Shown in pieces: positions 32,801-42,675 of a stretch of DNA of 64,000 bases (position 1 is the first letter of the stretch; each line of letters begins with the position of its first letter). This stretch comes from Branchiostoma floridae. Lineage: Eukaryota; Chordata; Leptocardii; Amphioxiformes; Branchiostomatidae. A program made the position numbers and the translations under genes. Location: NCBI RefSeq assembly GCF_000003815.2, contig NC_049984.1, forward strand, positions 27,580,316 to 27,644,315. The letters run 5' to 3'. The notes beneath the pieces are model-generated. The model ran no database searches. It saw only the letters and a program-made list of their open reading frames with translations, and was not told the origin of the DNA.

Positions 32801-33739
32801 GGCCCCGCTTATGAATATTAATTAGCCTTCGCTCTTCGCGCACAGGTGTGGACTCCGTGCGGGGTCACGGAAGGTCACGCCAGGAGGCCAAAAGAAAACA
32901 AGTTACCCCTCAGAAAAGTGCCAAAATTAATTATTTTAAAGTAGTTTATGTCAAAACTTTTACTTGGATCATTTTACCAACTATCTAATGCCTATCTACA
33001 CCAAATTTCAGGCCATTCCATTGTAAGACCAGGGTACAGGGGGACAATATATTTTATTTTGGTCAAAACATGACCTTGAAACCTCAATAAAATCATTTTA
33101 GAGGCAGATATGAAAAAACTGAGAAAAAAAGCATCAAGGTATTGGCCCATTCTACCCCTGTGCCAAATTTCAGGTCATTCGGTCCAGGAACGGCGGAGAT
33201 GAATCACTTTGAAGATTTGACAGGAGAAAGAAGAAAGAAAGAAAGAAAGAAGAAACATTACGAATACAATATATTTCACCATACTATGTATGGCTGAAAT
33301 ATAATTAGGAGAAAATGCCGGTACAAACCCGTTCCTTGTTTCTCTTTGGGTCGGTTCGAAAAAAAAGCACCTGAAACAAAATCAATGGGACGGGATTCGC
33401 CGATATGAATACTGTAAATACTGTAATGAGTACTAGTATATTGGCGGGCGTTTGGGGGCTTACCGAGCCAAGAAAATAACAAGAGCGAAGTCGACTGTAG
33501 TTTATAGTCCGAGTTGTACCAAGTGTTTACAGTTCAGTTCATCCTCGGAGAGGTGACACCAGTGTCTCCACGCACATGTTCCTGTCCAGCATGACCGAAC
33601 TGAGTTCGTTGGCCTACAGACCAGTTTCCCCCGAGCAGCAGCGTCCTGAGTGTGACTGAAGGGCGGCCACGCCTGCGCGGCTCGTTTGGCTCCCAGAGCA
33701 ATATCTTTCCTGACATTTCCTCATGGCGAAAGTGTTTAC

Positions 33740-34105
33740 AGTCAAAAGTACAGAGGCAGTTAGCCTTGATTACATGAAGATAGGATTTTGAAATGTCAGT
33801 GGGAGTAGGATACTCCACCGATACTCCATTTGGAATTTACTTATCTTCAATCTCAAAAGTGGTGTTCAGAAGTGATTTAGTTTGTTTAGGTACAGGAACA
33901 GGTACAGGTACACAGATGTTTAGGTCCGGACCTGTAACTTAACAACTTTTTAGGTACGGTACAGGTACAGGTATGGGTATTTAGGTACACCGCCCTAGTT
34001 AACAGTCAAAAGTACAGAGGCAGTTAGCCTTGATTACATGAGGATAGGATTTTAAAACGTCAGTGGGAGTCGGATACTCCACCAAACAGACTCCCTTTGT
34101 AGCAC
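33740..34105. repeat. direct duplication of ~90 bp (left arm only)
   Basis: AGTCAAAAGTACAGAGGCAG followed by TTAGCCTTGATTACATGA and GGATACTCCACC occurs at 33740-33830 and again at 34005-34095. The sequence from about 33620 to 34115 has no counterpart in the right arm. Confidence 0.85.
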
Positions 34106-34517
34106 AATTGACCTTTTTTTTAAACTTTATTCATATACCAAACAAAGACATACATACAGGGAAACATGTAGAATGCAGTTCTGCTGGCAATAATCATGTG
34201 TATAGCGTGTGGCTATACTTTATTCCATGCTGTGAAAGTACTAAATGAAAGTAATAAACTTAATGATAGACATTTTGCCTGACGATTTCTATAGATGAAA
34301 TGTTTTCCTAACAAGATAACAACATTAGACGTTGATGTGACAGGACTTTCACTCCCTAAATCCCCCAGTAATACATTCAATGATTATTGATATGCAAATA
34401 GTGTCCTGTTGCAGTATTATACCAAGTTTAAACGGTTTCCAGAATGATGTAACAATATGATAATTCCAAAATAAGTGTTTGTTCGTCTTCACCACAGAAA
34501 GAGCATTTTGAATTACC

Positions 34518-34934
34518 TTTAACCCTATTCAGTTACCCAGTGCCTCAGAAGGATAGAAGGCATACGTTGGCATGACTTCATCTCCAACGAATCTATCCGC
34601 CTTACAACAAAACAGGTGCCACTCAGTGCCAGAATCGCCAAACAACGGCTGACTTTCTTAGGACATGTGGCCAAAGCAACCCCCACACAAGAGGTTATCA
34701 AACTGACAACATCTGATCCTGATCCATCATGGAAACGTCCTCGAGGCCGCCCAAGAGGGAGATGGGAAGATCAGGTCTTCAACACGCTCCATGAGCTGGG
34801 GGTCTCCAGATCCGACTGGACTGTCCACGCCCAGTGTAGAACAAGGAGGCGAGAACTGTCTGTAGCCGTCACACATCAACATATGATGCATGCGAACGAT
34901 TGATTGATTGATTGATTGATTTAACCCTATTCAG
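34518..34934 (+). mobile_element. 5'-truncated LINE tail with 15-bp TSD (left arm only)
   Basis: TTTAACCCTATTCAG occurs at 34518-34532 and 34920-34934; the right arm has it once (about 48150-48164), so this is a clean insertion of 34533-34919. The insert is open from its left edge to 34903, reading CLRRIEGIRWHDFISNESIR, QRLTFLGHVAKATPTQEV, then RPRGRPRGRWEDQVFNTL. These are the last blocks of a LINE polyprotein (RI-x-x-IRW-x-D, GHV-x-x-A, RGRPRGRW-x-D). It ends in a (GATT)n tail before the TSD. Plus orientation, target-primed insertion. Confidence 0.9.
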
Positions 34935-35121
34935 AAGGGGGGTGGCTTTTAAGGCCTGCGGCAACTTTCATGTCCCATAACGCCATCTCGGAACGGCATA
35001 CGCTAGAGCCACCAAACAGGGGGAGGGGTGCAGCAATGAACAACCAGCATCCACAGTTCTTTGGCATATGAACACAATATATTCCCTTCGGTTATACTTC
35101 TAGTCAGGCCTACAGAAAGGA

Positions 35122-35953
35122 GGGTTGGCGGAAACGGCTGCCCGGTCGGTCGGCGGAAACCCCTGCCCGGTCCTGTCCGGAGGTTGGTTTTGGGGGGTTT
35201 TGAGTATTGCATACAGCAGAGTAAGGTACCTAGTGCAGCTGCTCCTCCTTGCAGCAGAAAGCATTGTAATCTCAATAATAAACATAAACTCATCGTAGAA
35301 TAAACGTATACAAAACCGTGTCGAAATTTTGGACGGGGTTTTGGTTGGAAAACGATTGGTAGTATTCTGCATTTACATGCTGTAAATCCAATCGTAATTA
35401 CGGCCGTATCGACGGGGCGCTATCACGTGAAGAGCGGTCGGTAATATTTAGAATACCGTGTAGACTGAATATTAATGAGAACATAATAAATTATTAATCA
35501 AACTACTTGAAACTGCAATTCTTTGATTGATCACGATACTATTTTCTCACATGTCAGAAATTAAGAAACCCGCAGATAATAAAGATTTAACCAAAGATTT
35601 AACAAATGTGTTCGTGGCCAAAGCACTAAAAGTCAGCAGAATCCCATCCATTCTCAGAGCGGCTAGAGCCCAAATAACACCGTGATAAACAACGTGGCCA
35701 TGGTCGGCTCGAGAATTTTTCTTTAATTAGCAATTAATCTTCAGCACGAATGACTCATATTCTGATCAATGCCCACATCTTATTTGTCTAAAGCTATTCC
35801 AAAGAGCAAGATAAAGTTTACTACTGTCCTCTATTAGAAGCGCCTCACACATATCCACATGTCTGCGTATTTCGAGGTCATGTGCGCCGCATGGAATGCC
35901 GAAAACATCCGATGAATTCCGCCGACTGACCGAGCAGCCGTTTCTGCCAACCC
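35122..35953. mobile_element. 832-bp TIR element, present in both arms
   Basis: Left TIR 35122-35158 (GGGTTGGCGGAAACGGCTGC, then CCGGTCGGTCGGCGGAA) pairs with 35917-35953 in reverse complement, with 3 to 4 differences. The right arm carries the matching pair at 47100 and 47963. The interior has no transposase and only frames caused by low stop density. I cannot define a TSD. It predates the inverted duplication. Confidence 0.65.
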
Positions 35954-36524
35954 TAAAACCAGGTTACGGAGTGCTCGCCATTGGTTCAGACCCCCGTAGT
36001 GCTTAGTGCCACTACGGCACTTTATATGACGTCCTTGGTGCCACATATGGGGTAGCACGTTCCTTGCTGTTTCCATAGCAGTTTTTTACAGGGAGTTCCT
36101 GTTGTACCTACTGGCTGCAAATACACCCTATATATATTATTTCATCATGTTGTTTTTAGGAAGACGAAAGATCGACGGCATATTTGAGAAAAAATTGTTT
36201 CCAGCGCCAATCGAGTTATTTGCTTGCGTAAAAAACGTCATTTTTTAGCTTTTCAATATTCCGCTCTCGTGATCGCTCTCGTGAACATTTTATGTTAACG
36301 CTGTTTTAACTGAAAGCAGAGAAAACTAGAGTTCGGCGACCTCATACCTCCATGAATATTTAGAGCTTTTGTGAATTTCATGCAATTGACTAACACATTA
36401 ACATAATTTATGCATGGTGTTATTCATCATTGACTAACATACACATGTCAAAATATAAAATCATTAATCAATGGGCAGTTTTGCTATTTTCTACATAAAT
36501 TATGCAAATTAGTTTCTCATTACT

Positions 36525-37973
36525 ATCCATCACCCCAGACTTCTTAAAGCCGCAGCCCCGATTGTAGCACAGCCACTTACTCACATATTGAACCTGTCCC
36601 TCAGCACTGGTATTATACCATCTGAGTGGAAATTAGCAAGAGTGACGCCCATACATAAAGGTGGAGATCAGTCCGATCCAAATAACTTTAGACCCATTTC
36701 TGTCCTGCCTATTGTGATGAAAATATTTGAGAAGGAGGTCCACAAACAATTACTGGCTTACTTACATTCTCATGACATACTTTGTACCAACCAGTCAGGC
36801 TTCAGACCAAGCCATTCAACAACCACCACCTTACTCGATGTTACTGACTACATATTGCATAATATCAACAGTGGTAAACTAGTCGGTACTGTATTTATTG
36901 ATTTGAAAAAGGCGTTTGACACTGTTGATCACAGCCTACTTTTGACTAAACTGAATTGGATTGGCCTTCGGAGTACTGAGCTGGATTGGTTCACAAACTA
37001 TCTTGCAGATCGCCAACAGCGAGTCTCACTGAATGGTTGCACATCTGATTCCATTCCTATTACTATTGGGGTACCTCAAGGGTCAATTTTAGGTCCCCTT
37101 CTTTTCAACCTGTTTATTAATGACCTACCCAAAGCTATAACCCGCAGTAAAGTAACCTTATATGCGGATGATACAGCTATATTCTTTTCAAGTAATGACC
37201 CCAGATGTATAGAAAGCACATTAAACATGGAACTTAAACAAATTACTTCCTGGTTTAAGTTGAATCGACTTACTCTTAACATCAATAAGACAAAGTGGAT
37301 GCTTATGGGCTCCACTAGGAAAACAAATTCTACTCCTGATTTGGAGATCAAGATTAATGGTGATACCTTGGAAAGGGTTAGCTCTTATAAATATCTGGGT
37401 GTCATACTTGATTCTAGCTTAAGTTTCACTGATCACTTGGATGAAGTGTGCAGTAAAATGTCACAGCGCCTAGGACTATTAAGACGCCTACGGCCTTATC
37501 TCTGCACTGGTGTAGCAAATTTGTTGTATAAAACCCTTGCTCTACCACTCCTTGAATATTGTAACGTGGTATGGGACAACTGCAGTGCAGCCAACAAGCA
37601 GCGTCTCCAAATCCTCCAGAACCGGGGCGCACGAATCATCCTCCGACGTGAACCAAGGTCGAATGTTGGGGAGCTGCATCAGGCACTGGGTTGGAGTCTG
37701 CTGCAGGAGCGAAGAAATCGGCAGATCTGCATTATGGTGTACAAATGCCTTCATGGCCTAGCACCCAACTACCTACTCAACACATTTCGTTTCAATAACC
37801 AAATCCACAGTCATAACACCAGACAAGCACAACTCCTACATAAACCTAACTACACTTCAAGAGCAGGTCAACGCACATTTGCATACAGGGCAGCTGAAAT
37901 ATATAATACACTTAAACCTGAGACAAAACAAGCAACTACTCTTAAAGCATTTAAACAGTCTCTGATATCATAA
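36525..37973 (+). CDS. non-LTR reverse transcriptase, 5'-truncated, reading frame open
   Basis: The frame is open from the insertion edge to a stop at 37971-37973, about 480 codons. It lacks the endonuclease and a natural start; the first Met-like start at 36588 is not expected to be real. RT blocks in order: VTPIHKGGDQSDPNNFRPIS, NQSGFRPSHSTTTTLLDV, catalytic motif A VFIDLKKAFDTVDH, motif B GVPQGSILGPLLFNLFIN, catalytic motif C LYADDTAIF, then INKTKWMLMGS and YKYLGVILD. The C-terminal domain has NRGARIILRREPR and ends after ALKAFKQSL. Family: CR1/L2/Jockey-like by the F/YADD and KYLGV-x-LD context. All three catalytic Asp residues are present, but without a promoter or 5' end this copy cannot move by itself. 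Confidence 0.93.
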   Translation: MHHPRLLKAAAPIVAQPLTHILNLSLSTGIIPSEWKLARVTPIHKGGDQSDPNNFRPISVLPIVMKIFEKEVHKQLLAYLHSHDILCTNQSGFRPSHSTTTTLLDVTDYILHNINSGKLVGTVFIDLKKAFDTVDHSLLLTKLNWIGLRSTELDWFTNYLADRQQRVSLNGCTSDSIPITIGVPQGSILGPLLFNLFINDLPKAITRSKVTLYADDTAIFFSSNDPRCIESTLNMELKQITSWFKLNRLTLNINKTKWMLMGSTRKTNSTPDLEIKINGDTLERVSSYKYLGVILDSSLSFTDHLDEVCSKMSQRLGLLRRLRPYLCTGVANLLYKTLALPLLEYCNVVWDNCSAANKQRLQILQNRGARIILRREPRSNVGELHQALGWSLLQERRNRQICIMVYKCLHGLAPNYLLNTFRFNNQIHSHNTRQAQLLHKPNYTSRAGQRTFAYRAAEIYNTLKPETKQATTLKAFKQSLIS

Positions 37974-38310
37974 CACTGACATCTGACCTCTGATCCCAAT
38001 GACTTTACAATTACCTTATGATTTTTGTGATGTTGAGTTGTTATTGTGTATGAGTTGTTATTAGTAAGTTGCGTATATGATTTACTGATCCGAATTGGAT
38101 TATTCTTTCTTATGTTCAGTCCGATTGATCAGGACAAATGGCACTGACATCTGACCTCTGACCGCAATGACCGTCCAATGACCCTATGAGTTTGTGATCT
38201 TGAGTTGTTTTTGTTATTAAGTATGAGTTGTTATTCTTTTGAGTTTTTCTAAGTTGCTTGTATGATTTACAAACCCGAATTGGATTATTGCTTTGTTATG
38301 TTCAATCCTA
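37974..38310 (+). repeat. 168-bp tandem duplication in the LINE 3' UTR
   Basis: Unit 1 starts at CACTGACATCTGACCTCTGA (37974) and unit 2 at the same sequence (38142). Both continue with TTGTGAT, TTGAGTTGTT, GTATGAGTTGTTATT and GAATTGGATTATT. They differ by roughly 15% by eye, so the duplication is older than this insertion and belongs to the family. Repeated 3' UTR structure can be where the RT recognises its RNA. Confidence 0.85.
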
Positions 38311-38439
38311 TGTTTGTATTTATCTTTTGTACTTTGAGTTATTATTATTGTTATAGGGCTCCCTTGGAAATCAGTTACCACGTTATTTGAAGGGACTACC
38401 CTAAAGATCAATAAATAAATAAATAAATAAAAATTACCA

Positions 38440-39280
38440 TATTTGGTTCCTGCTTATATTCCACCTATCATAAATAACAAATGTTACATTTATTGAAGTC
38501 CAGTTATTGCAAACAATGGAATTATACAATTCCCTCATTAATTATGCAAATTAAGTCCTCGTTTGCATAACATGCATATTATTATAAACATCTTTGCCCA
38601 AGCTACCTGCATGCCTAAAATGATGCCAATTCGTCAATCCTTTCTGCAGTTATCCTCTTTGGAATGTCTTGAGAAAAACTCCCCTGCAGTTCCGAAATTT
38701 AATGTAAGGGGACTGAACCCTGCCCCACTTTGTCATGACACTGCAAGCTATCTACTGACCAAATGTCAAGACCATATCACGTCCAGGACAAGAGATACAT
38801 AGAAAAAAACTGCTATGATATAATATTCTCATTAATTATGTAAATGTATTCCTATTTTGCATAATTAGTATCTTACCTTGTACAATATTGTCTAAAGTAC
38901 CAACATGCCAAAAATCATGAAAATCCGTTGTTCCCTTCTTGAGTTTGATCTATCCTCCTCAGACGTTTTTGACAAAAATGCCCCTGCTATACCAAAACTA
39001 GACGCTAGGGGGCCAAACTTATGTCATTTCTTCCTGAGCACAAGAGCTATCTAATACTAAAAAATCGTGACCATAGCATGTTCAGAACACTGAGATAGCA
39101 AAGCCGGAAGTTGCGCTGCAGTACCAAGGAAAGCGGCTAGGGGGTCCAAAATCTAATCATTTTAAGCTTTCATCACACCCTATCAACACACCAAGTATGA
39201 AACCAATCCATTCAGCCGTTCTTGAGTTATCTTGTTTACACACACACACACAGACACACAGACAGACAAACGCTGGGTAA
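38440..39280. repeat. degenerate ~297-bp tandem units (left arm)
   Basis: Units beginning near 38521 and 38818 share CATTAATTATG, GCATAA, CATGCC-AAAATGATG, a CTT-GAGTTATC-like segment and CCCCTGC. A third partial unit ends in AACCAATCCATTCAGCCG and a CA-rich tract (39240-39270). The right arm has the same array at about 45600-46430. Translations of the units look alike (MPKMMPIRQSF, MPKIMKIRCSL), a consequence of DNA similarity. The octamer ATGCAAAT recurs. Confidence 0.65.
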
Positions 39281-39502
39281 AATATAACCTCCATGACATT
39301 TCATGAAGGTAACAAACAGACAGACACACGCACGTACTCCCACTGATTCATGCAAATGCCACAGTGATTCAGCTGAAATACTTATACATTGCTTTTAAAC
39401 CAAAATTAATGAATTCTATAAAGATATGCATGTAAACAACCGGTTACCATACCAATACGAAAAAACTGATGCATCATTTTAGAATTGTTGCCAGATGCAT
39501 AT

Positions 39503-39590
39503 ACCGGCCATGTTGATACGATTTTTATAGATGACATCCTCAGGGAATCCTAAAACTGGTGCGAGCGTGCGGAAAAAAAGGTTAGGCCAA
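39503..39590 (+). repeat. dispersed repeat family R1, copy 2
   Basis: GGCCATGTTGATACGATTTT, then GATGACATCCTCAGGGAATC and CTAAAACTGGTGCGAGCGTG parallel copy 1 at 29294. It starts exactly at the left breakpoint of the block absent from the right arm. Confidence 0.65.
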
Positions 39591-40530
39591 AAATGTTCCT
39601 TTCATTATTTGTGAAATCAAAGTTGCCAGGAAGGTTTAACAAATGACATACATTTTGAATATGGTGATGTTATACCGAACGATATAGATTCTTCATTTTT
39701 GCTCTATCATATCTTTAACCTTGGAATCGACTGTTATATATGGCCGCTTTGTACGTGTTTTTTCTTCCAGTTTGGTCAAAAACTTATCACTCAAATTGAA
39801 ATTCCAGCCCAGTGTTGGACAGGCTCTCACGGTACTGCTCATCATAAGCTCGGCTCTGGTCGTCACTGAAGCAGTCCTTCCAGTCTTCGATGACTCCTGG
39901 ACAAACGAAAAAGAACCTATATGGTGATAAAACATTAACTGAAGTGTATAATCATTTGTACTGTTTCGACGAAGTTTAAACGTCCATGTAATAAGGCAAA
40001 TAGTAGTTACTCAAGCAACTGGATACAATTTTAACGGTCAGACTACGTTTTGGCAGTGTCCCTAAGCAAGATCTGTTGAAGAGCAGGTTTTTAACCAAAG
40101 CTATGAATTTATATACAAGTAAGATGAAGATATAGACAAAACTTAGTGTTACCGTGTTGACGTACTCCCTCCCTGCTCTTGCCAGTCGTTCCCCGCGTTT
40201 TCAGAAATACGTGGCGGACGTGACCTCCCCCAAGAAAGTACCGACAAATTGCACGTGCGACAGAATGGGCCCTAAGCTTTAATGATTCTGCTATGCTATA
40301 AACAAAGTGATTAGCATGTGCCCTTTCTTGTAAACATTTGCCTCTTTTCTTCCAAAGTCTTTTTCATGGAGTCGAACTGGGTCGCACCGACCACTGCCTG
40401 TACTTTTCAAGCGGCTTTTCAAAGAAGGAACGGAGCTTCCTCACTTCCGCCGGAAGGTCCTGTAAAACAGCTTATAGCCGAGCAAGCAATTTCATCATTG
40501 AAAAGAAGACAAGAGGACGTTGTATAACTA

Positions 40531-41209
40531 CAGTGAAGCCTGTCGGAGCAACCACCTGGCGAAGGCAACCACCTGCCATCAGAGGACACATTGAAACAGT
40601 CCCATCCATTTTTATATAGTTAAGACCCCCTCCCAAGCAACCACCTGTCTTCCCCAACCAGCAACCACTTTTTTACAGTCCCTAAGGGACATTCAACCTG
40701 CCCGTACCAAACAAAATTGATTGACAGCAGCTAGCAGCCATTTTATATGCTGAATTTTTTGGGCACAGTTACCCTGGACTTTGAGACCTCTAAGTTCTTT
40801 TCCTTATGTAAGTGAATATCAGTCAAGCATATCAAGAACTTTTGCACCATGGAAAATGATAATCAGTTAGAATTTCGACATACTGGTAGAAAAATTGAAA
40901 GCACTTGTTTGGACTGTTCAAGGAAACAGACAACTACAAAACAAACCATGTTTGATTGTTAGACAAACTCAGCTTTGATTGTTAAACAATGGTTTCTTGA
41001 AGTTTGTTTACATGACAGCATGGGGATTAAAAACTGTGTGCATCTCTTATAGATATGTTTTCTGGGAACTAAATGAAAGGTGTAACGTTATGTCATGCAA
41101 ACCGTATCATTTTTTTCCGCCAACCAACCAACTTGTCGGGAGCAACCACCTGTCCTCAGCAACCATTTTGCTTGGTCCATTGAGTGGTTGCTCAGGACAG
41201 GTTTGACTG
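40531..41209. mobile_element. pogo/Tigger-like MITE with TA target duplication
   Basis: TA|CAGTGAAGCCTGTCGGAGCA at the left and its inverse CAGGTTTGACTG|TA at the right give ~17-bp TIRs of the form CAGTSAARCCTGTC. AGCAACCACC(T) recurs next to both ends. The 679-bp interior has no transposase frame. The ends resemble the single terminus at 6309. CAGT-starting TIRs and TA TSDs fit Tc1/mariner-pogo families. Confidence 0.8.
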
Positions 41210-41250
41210 TAGTACTAATCCATTGTATTAAGACACTTGATCCTTTTTAG

Positions 41251-41340
41251 GCCATTTTGATTCGATTATATGGATGGCACCTTCAGGGACAACCAAAACT
41301 GATGCGGAAGTGCGAGAATAAAATTTGGCAAAAACTTGTA
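41251..41340 (+). repeat. dispersed repeat family R1, copy 3
   Basis: GGCCATTTTGATTCGATTAT, ATGGATGGCACC, AAAACTGATGCGGAAGTGCG and AATAAAATTTGGCAAAAAC match copies at 29294 and 39503. It lies 40 bp right of the pogo-like MITE. Confidence 0.65.
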
Positions 41341-41993
41341 AAATCTAAAAGGTCATATAAAAATATAATATTAGGGCAATAAAATTCGATGACGTTATTT
41401 ATTTGGTCCAACAATCGTTAGAATTCTTTCATGCCCAGTTATCGATATTCGTTATAACTCATTTTTTTGACAAGTCTTTCTTAATTCATGAATGAGAAAA
41501 GAATGGAAGATCAAAAATGCCAATTTAGCCGGGGAAGAAACCTTAATCGATGGATGCCTGGACTATACGACTTAGAAGCCTGTGTGATATGGAAACGTAA
41601 CACCCAATCCGGAGCACCTGTATTTTTACAGCACCTTCCATCTGCTCCTCCTAGCCTCTTGTAGCCCAGATAGCCTACATAAATACTGAGTTTGTATATT
41701 CCGAAGACATGTATAGCCTATTGTAGCCAATGTAGCGTACATATGACTTGTATATTCCGACCACTAAATAGCCTTCTTATTTGCATTCACTTAGCTATAC
41801 TGAAATCTGTTTCTCATTACCTACATTTAGACCCCTGACCTCCCGCAGAATGTTATTCACTCTCAAGCCTCCGTAGCATTTTATTTCGCGTTTCTCTAAT
41901 ACTATTATGTACATGCCGTCTTATGTAAATTTGTCTCGTACCGTTGTAATGTTATGACTTATGTTATTTGTAGACCTATGCAATCAGCTGTGC

Positions 41994-42296
41994 TGCAATG
42001 TTAAAAAAAAGTTAAAGTTTGCCCATGCATCTGCAGACGCGTAGGGTGGCGCCCATCCCCACTTCAAAGCCCTTGGGCCACACATGTGCAAGCCACTACC
42101 AGCAGGGGGCTGGTCCGCTGGTAGTGATGTGTGTTTAACTCCCATACTCTTCTCATTAGTGCTGAGTGCTAAGCAGAGAAAGCAGCATGTACCATTTTTA
42201 GAGTCTTTGGTATGACTCGGCCGGGGATCGAACTCACGACCTACCGAATGCAAGGCGAACACTCTACCCACTAGGCCATTGCACCGGTTGCAATGT
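41994..42296 (-). mobile_element. tRNA(Ala)-derived SINE with 8-bp TSD (left arm only)
   Basis: TGCAATGT occurs at 41994-42001 and 42289-42296; the right arm has it once (44687-44694 region). The 287-bp insert is on the minus strand. Its head (42215-42288) has A box TGGCCTAGTGGGTAGAG, anticodon loop CTTGCAT (TGC, Ala) and B box GAGTTCGATCCCC. Its 3' end is an unusual T-rich tail (ACTTTAACTTTTTTTT) instead of poly(A). The tail probably follows that of the LINE partner. Insertion happened after the duplication. Confidence 0.88.
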
Positions 42297-42575
42297 ACCG
42301 TCGCATTTTCAATAAATAGATAAATGAACACCTGTATCAAACGATATAGAGGCCCAGGTATGACATAAACTGCTTTACAGTATGTGTGTACAGTAATCTG
42401 TGACTCATTACACTCACTGTTAAATGAATCCTTGTAAGTGACGACTGCTCCAGGTTTACTGAACCATGTCCAGCTGCCTCACAATCATGATCAGTCACAG
42501 ACTGTTACTGGCAAAACCTTTGGTCAGAAGACACAAATTCTCTCAAGCTGGCTCTGGGTGAGGTGTGGCGCTCCA

Positions 42576-42675
42576 NNNNNNNNNNNNNNNNNNNNNNNNN
42601 NNNNNNNNNNNNNNNNNNNNNNNNNNNNNNNNNNNNNNNNNNNNNNNNNNNNNNNNNNNNNNNNNNNNNNNNNNN
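42576..42675. other. assembly gap (100 N)
   Basis: Exactly 100 undetermined bases, the conventional size for a gap of unknown length. It begins at the last base of the left arm of the inverted repeat. Apparent reading frames across it are artefacts. Confidence 0.99.

Larger units (their letters stand above)
29486..33302. mobile_element. 3.8-kb block present only in the left arm
   Basis: In the right arm GATATTT is followed after four bases by AATTAGGAG (about 49283-49266), whereas here GATATTT (29479-29485) and AATTAGGAG (33303) are 3.8 kb apart. Near its ends the block has TATTTCAGCCATAC (29551) and GTATGGCTGAAATA (33287), an inverted 14-mer, and a near-perfect hairpin at 33270-33302. A motif (CAGGTCATTCGGTCCAGGAA, then a GAAA-rich tract) occurs twice in direct orientation, at 30980-31050 and 33172-33255. 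It contains the tRNA-like, palindromic and fold-back features listed separately. It is probably a composite of nested insertions, since no single element explains it. No TSD is clear. Confidence 0.75.
36524..38432 (+). mobile_element. 5'-truncated LINE (CR1/Jockey-like) insertion, left arm only
   Basis: ATTAC flanks the insertion at 36519-36523 and 38433-38437, and the right arm is uninterrupted there (about 46430). The insert carries an open RT frame from its left edge to 37973, then a 3' untranslated region with a 168-bp internal duplication, and ends in an (ATAA)n tail. A short TSD, a simple-repeat tail and 5' truncation are normal for LINE retrotransposition. This is the least decayed mobile gene in the window and must be younger than the inverted duplication. 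Confidence 0.92.
39514..41396. mobile_element. 1.9-kb block present only in the left arm
   Basis: The right arm reads directly from CCGGCCATGTT to ATTTAT-TGGTCC (about 45260-45275), while here the same two points are 1.88 kb apart. R1 repeats lie in direct orientation near both ends (39503 and 41251). The block also contains the pogo-like MITE and the 24-nt palindrome half-site at 40002. Whether this is an insertion here or a deletion between short repeats on the right cannot be told from two copies. Confidence 0.75.
25623..42575. repeat. left arm of a giant imperfect inverted repeat
   Basis: Starting at ACAGCTGTCAGAAACC (25623) and ending at GGTGTGGCGCTCCA (42575), this arm matches the reverse complement of 44415-54040 in the same order. 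Anchors are 25830-27180 with 53040-51690, 27480-29480 with 51260-49270, 33303-33620 with 49280-48985, 34935-36520 with 48160-46430, 38440-39510 with 46430-45270, and 41400-42575 with 45260-44415. The arm is 16.95 kb against 9.63 kb on the right, and named insertions account for most of the excess. Sequence agreement between insertions is high by eye (two differences in an 86-codon frame). The left end is sharp, with unrelated sequence outside. Confidence 0.92.

Noticed and set aside
35003-35372. 90-122-codon frames conserved between the arms (also at 47714-48082)
   Set aside because: Several overlapping frames are equally open on both strands within a TIR element; conservation reflects duplication, not coding constraint.
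36588-36590. TTG at 36588 as the true start of the reverse transcriptase
   Set aside because: The frame is open and coding-like back to the insertion edge at 36524, so the 5' end is a truncation, not a start codon.
39693-39935. Overlapping plus- and minus-strand frames at 39.7-39.9 kb
   Set aside because: No domain on either strand, no splice sites, and the block is absent from the other arm.
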